DNA of 64,000 nucleotides, taken from Gaiellasilicea sp963761905 (GTDB taxonomy: Bacteria > Actinomycetota > Thermoleophilia > Gaiellales > Gaiellaceae). This document shows, piece by piece, positions 63,581 to 64,000 of this stretch. The stretch lies in contig CAVXIQ010000006.1 in assembly GCA_963761905.1 (NCBI GenBank), positions 372,001-436,000 of the forward strand, given 5' to 3'. The notes below the pieces were generated by a model. That model had not been told where the DNA came from, ran no database searches, and was given only the letters and a program-made list of their open reading frames with translations. Position numbers and translations under genes: made by a program. Position 1 is the stretch's first letter, and each line of letters begins with the position of its first letter.

Positions 63581-64000
63581 TCGGCGACGTGTGATCCTGT
63601 CCTTCCACGTGATCTGGGTCATCCCCGAGCTCGTGTACACCTGGGCGATGTTGACGAGGTCGGAGCCCTTGTCACGCGAGGAGAGAAGGCTCGCCAACCA
63701 GTCGATTCCGAACTCCGCCTGACCCGAGGCGACGACCTGCTCGGGCGTGATGTCGGGCCCGCCCTGCTTGATGTTGACGTCGAGCCCCGCCCGCGTGTAG
63801 TAGCCCTTGGCCTTGGCCGCGTAGTAGCCGGCGAACTGGGCCTGGGTGACCCACTTGAGCTGGAGCGTCACCTTCTTCGCCTGCACCGCTCCCGTGGCGG
63901 ACGCCGGGCCGGCCGCGTACGGAGCCGGCTTCGCCGTCCCCAGCGAGGCGAAGACGAGTCCGACGAGCGCGACGAGCGCGAACGCCGGCCAGTACCAGCG

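Larger units (their letters stand above)
62528..64000 (-). pseudogene. NMT1/THI5-like ABC transporter substrate-binding protein, disrupted; start beyond right edge
   Basis: From the right edge inward: a signal-peptide core (FALVALVGLVFASLG), then VTLQLKWVTQAQFAGYYAAK, YYTRAGLDVNIKQGGPDITP and QAEFGIDWLASLLSSRDKGS, the NMT1/THI5 solute-binding N-terminus. Around 63600 the text becomes error-laden, runs to a QPFDMNLFL copy near 63460, then to a poly-G tract. It restarts at 63262 with KMRGKKVANWLYGNEFELFA and continues cleanly to the stop at 62528. The segment NEFELFAALVKNGMDP is present twice. Either two tandem paralogues were collapsed or contig ends were badly joined. Expected role is uptake of a pyrimidine-like substrate for HydA. 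Confidence 0.7.

Noticed and set aside
1..64000. CRISPR array, tRNA, rRNA or riboswitch
   Set aside because: I looked for regularly spaced repeats, tRNA T-loop and acceptor patterns and known riboswitch cores and found none that hold up by eye.

Overview
The window is about 64 kb of very GC-rich DNA (roughly 70%) with dense, mostly operonic coding, frequent GTG starts and ATGA/GTGA stop-start overlaps. The gene set (separate nuoC and nuoD in a 14-gene complex I operon, FprA-type ferredoxin-NADP reductase, F420-type PPOX enzyme, AhpE-like peroxiredoxin, DUF4242 protein, LuxR/AAA and cyclase/AAA signalling proteins) suggests an actinobacterium. My best guess is the Thermoleophilia (Gaiellales/Solirubrobacterales side); that is inference, as no rRNA or tRNA gene is present. 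Both window edges cut through genes.

Layout. 1-4.1 kb: partial ferredoxin-NADP reductase, a lipoprotein, a YidB-like protein, an argininosuccinate-lyase family enzyme and an A-type Fe-S carrier. 4.2-18.1 kb: complete nuoABCDEFGHIJKLMN on the plus strand. 18.1-31.4 kb: housekeeping and conserved genes, namely a UPF0173 hydrolase/DUF1028/cupin-TPR operon (+), an operon of DUF1015, inositol-phosphatase, Mrp, HAD and LDH2-type genes (-), an HD/OB protein and an EamA transporter (+), and a minus operon of O-methyltransferase, FtsH-like protease, methylmalonyl-CoA epimerase, small protein, ECF sigma factor and YchF. 31.5-36.4 kb: an accessory stretch of visibly lower GC (PPOX enzyme, nucleoside hydrolase lipoprotein, M55 aminopeptidase, VOC protein, two GNATs, DUF3303), flanked by a broken nicotinamidase-like start and a broken nicotinate phosphoribosyltransferase. 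36.5-47.2 kb: methyltransferases, DUF1385, pabC-pabB, M20 peptidase, tryptophan 2,3-dioxygenase, rarA, peroxiredoxin, hydrolase, and a MarR regulator divergent from a yceI/FMN-reductase operon with a readable promoter and twin operator. 47.2-64 kb: aminoglycoside-phosphotransferase-fold kinase, class III aminotransferase, lipoprotein, mmsA, a LuxR-family ATPase regulator, DUF4242 protein, exported protein, an adenylate-cyclase/AAA/TPR protein, RNB-domain nuclease, a propeller-like protein, dihydropyrimidinase and a substrate-binding protein.

How genes work together. NuoA-N form proton-pumping NADH dehydrogenase. Dihydropyrimidinase, the class III aminotransferase, MmsA and methylmalonyl-CoA epimerase are consistent with reductive pyrimidine or beta-amino-acid breakdown through (methyl)malonate semialdehyde to acetyl- or propionyl-CoA, although they lie in separate transcription units. 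PabB and PabC make 4-aminobenzoate.

Sequence quality is a theme of its own. I count 23 places where a recognisable protein jumps frame; 21 are net +1, and most lie in short G or C runs. Two genes are broken at low-complexity poly-C/poly-G junctions (near 37350 and 63280). These look like assembly or consensus errors rather than biology, so frameshifted genes are annotated at full extent. No stretch over 300 bases is without a gene; the longest is about 260 bases (31549-31810), where I see nothing. I found no CRISPR array, tRNA, rRNA, insertion sequence or integrase.
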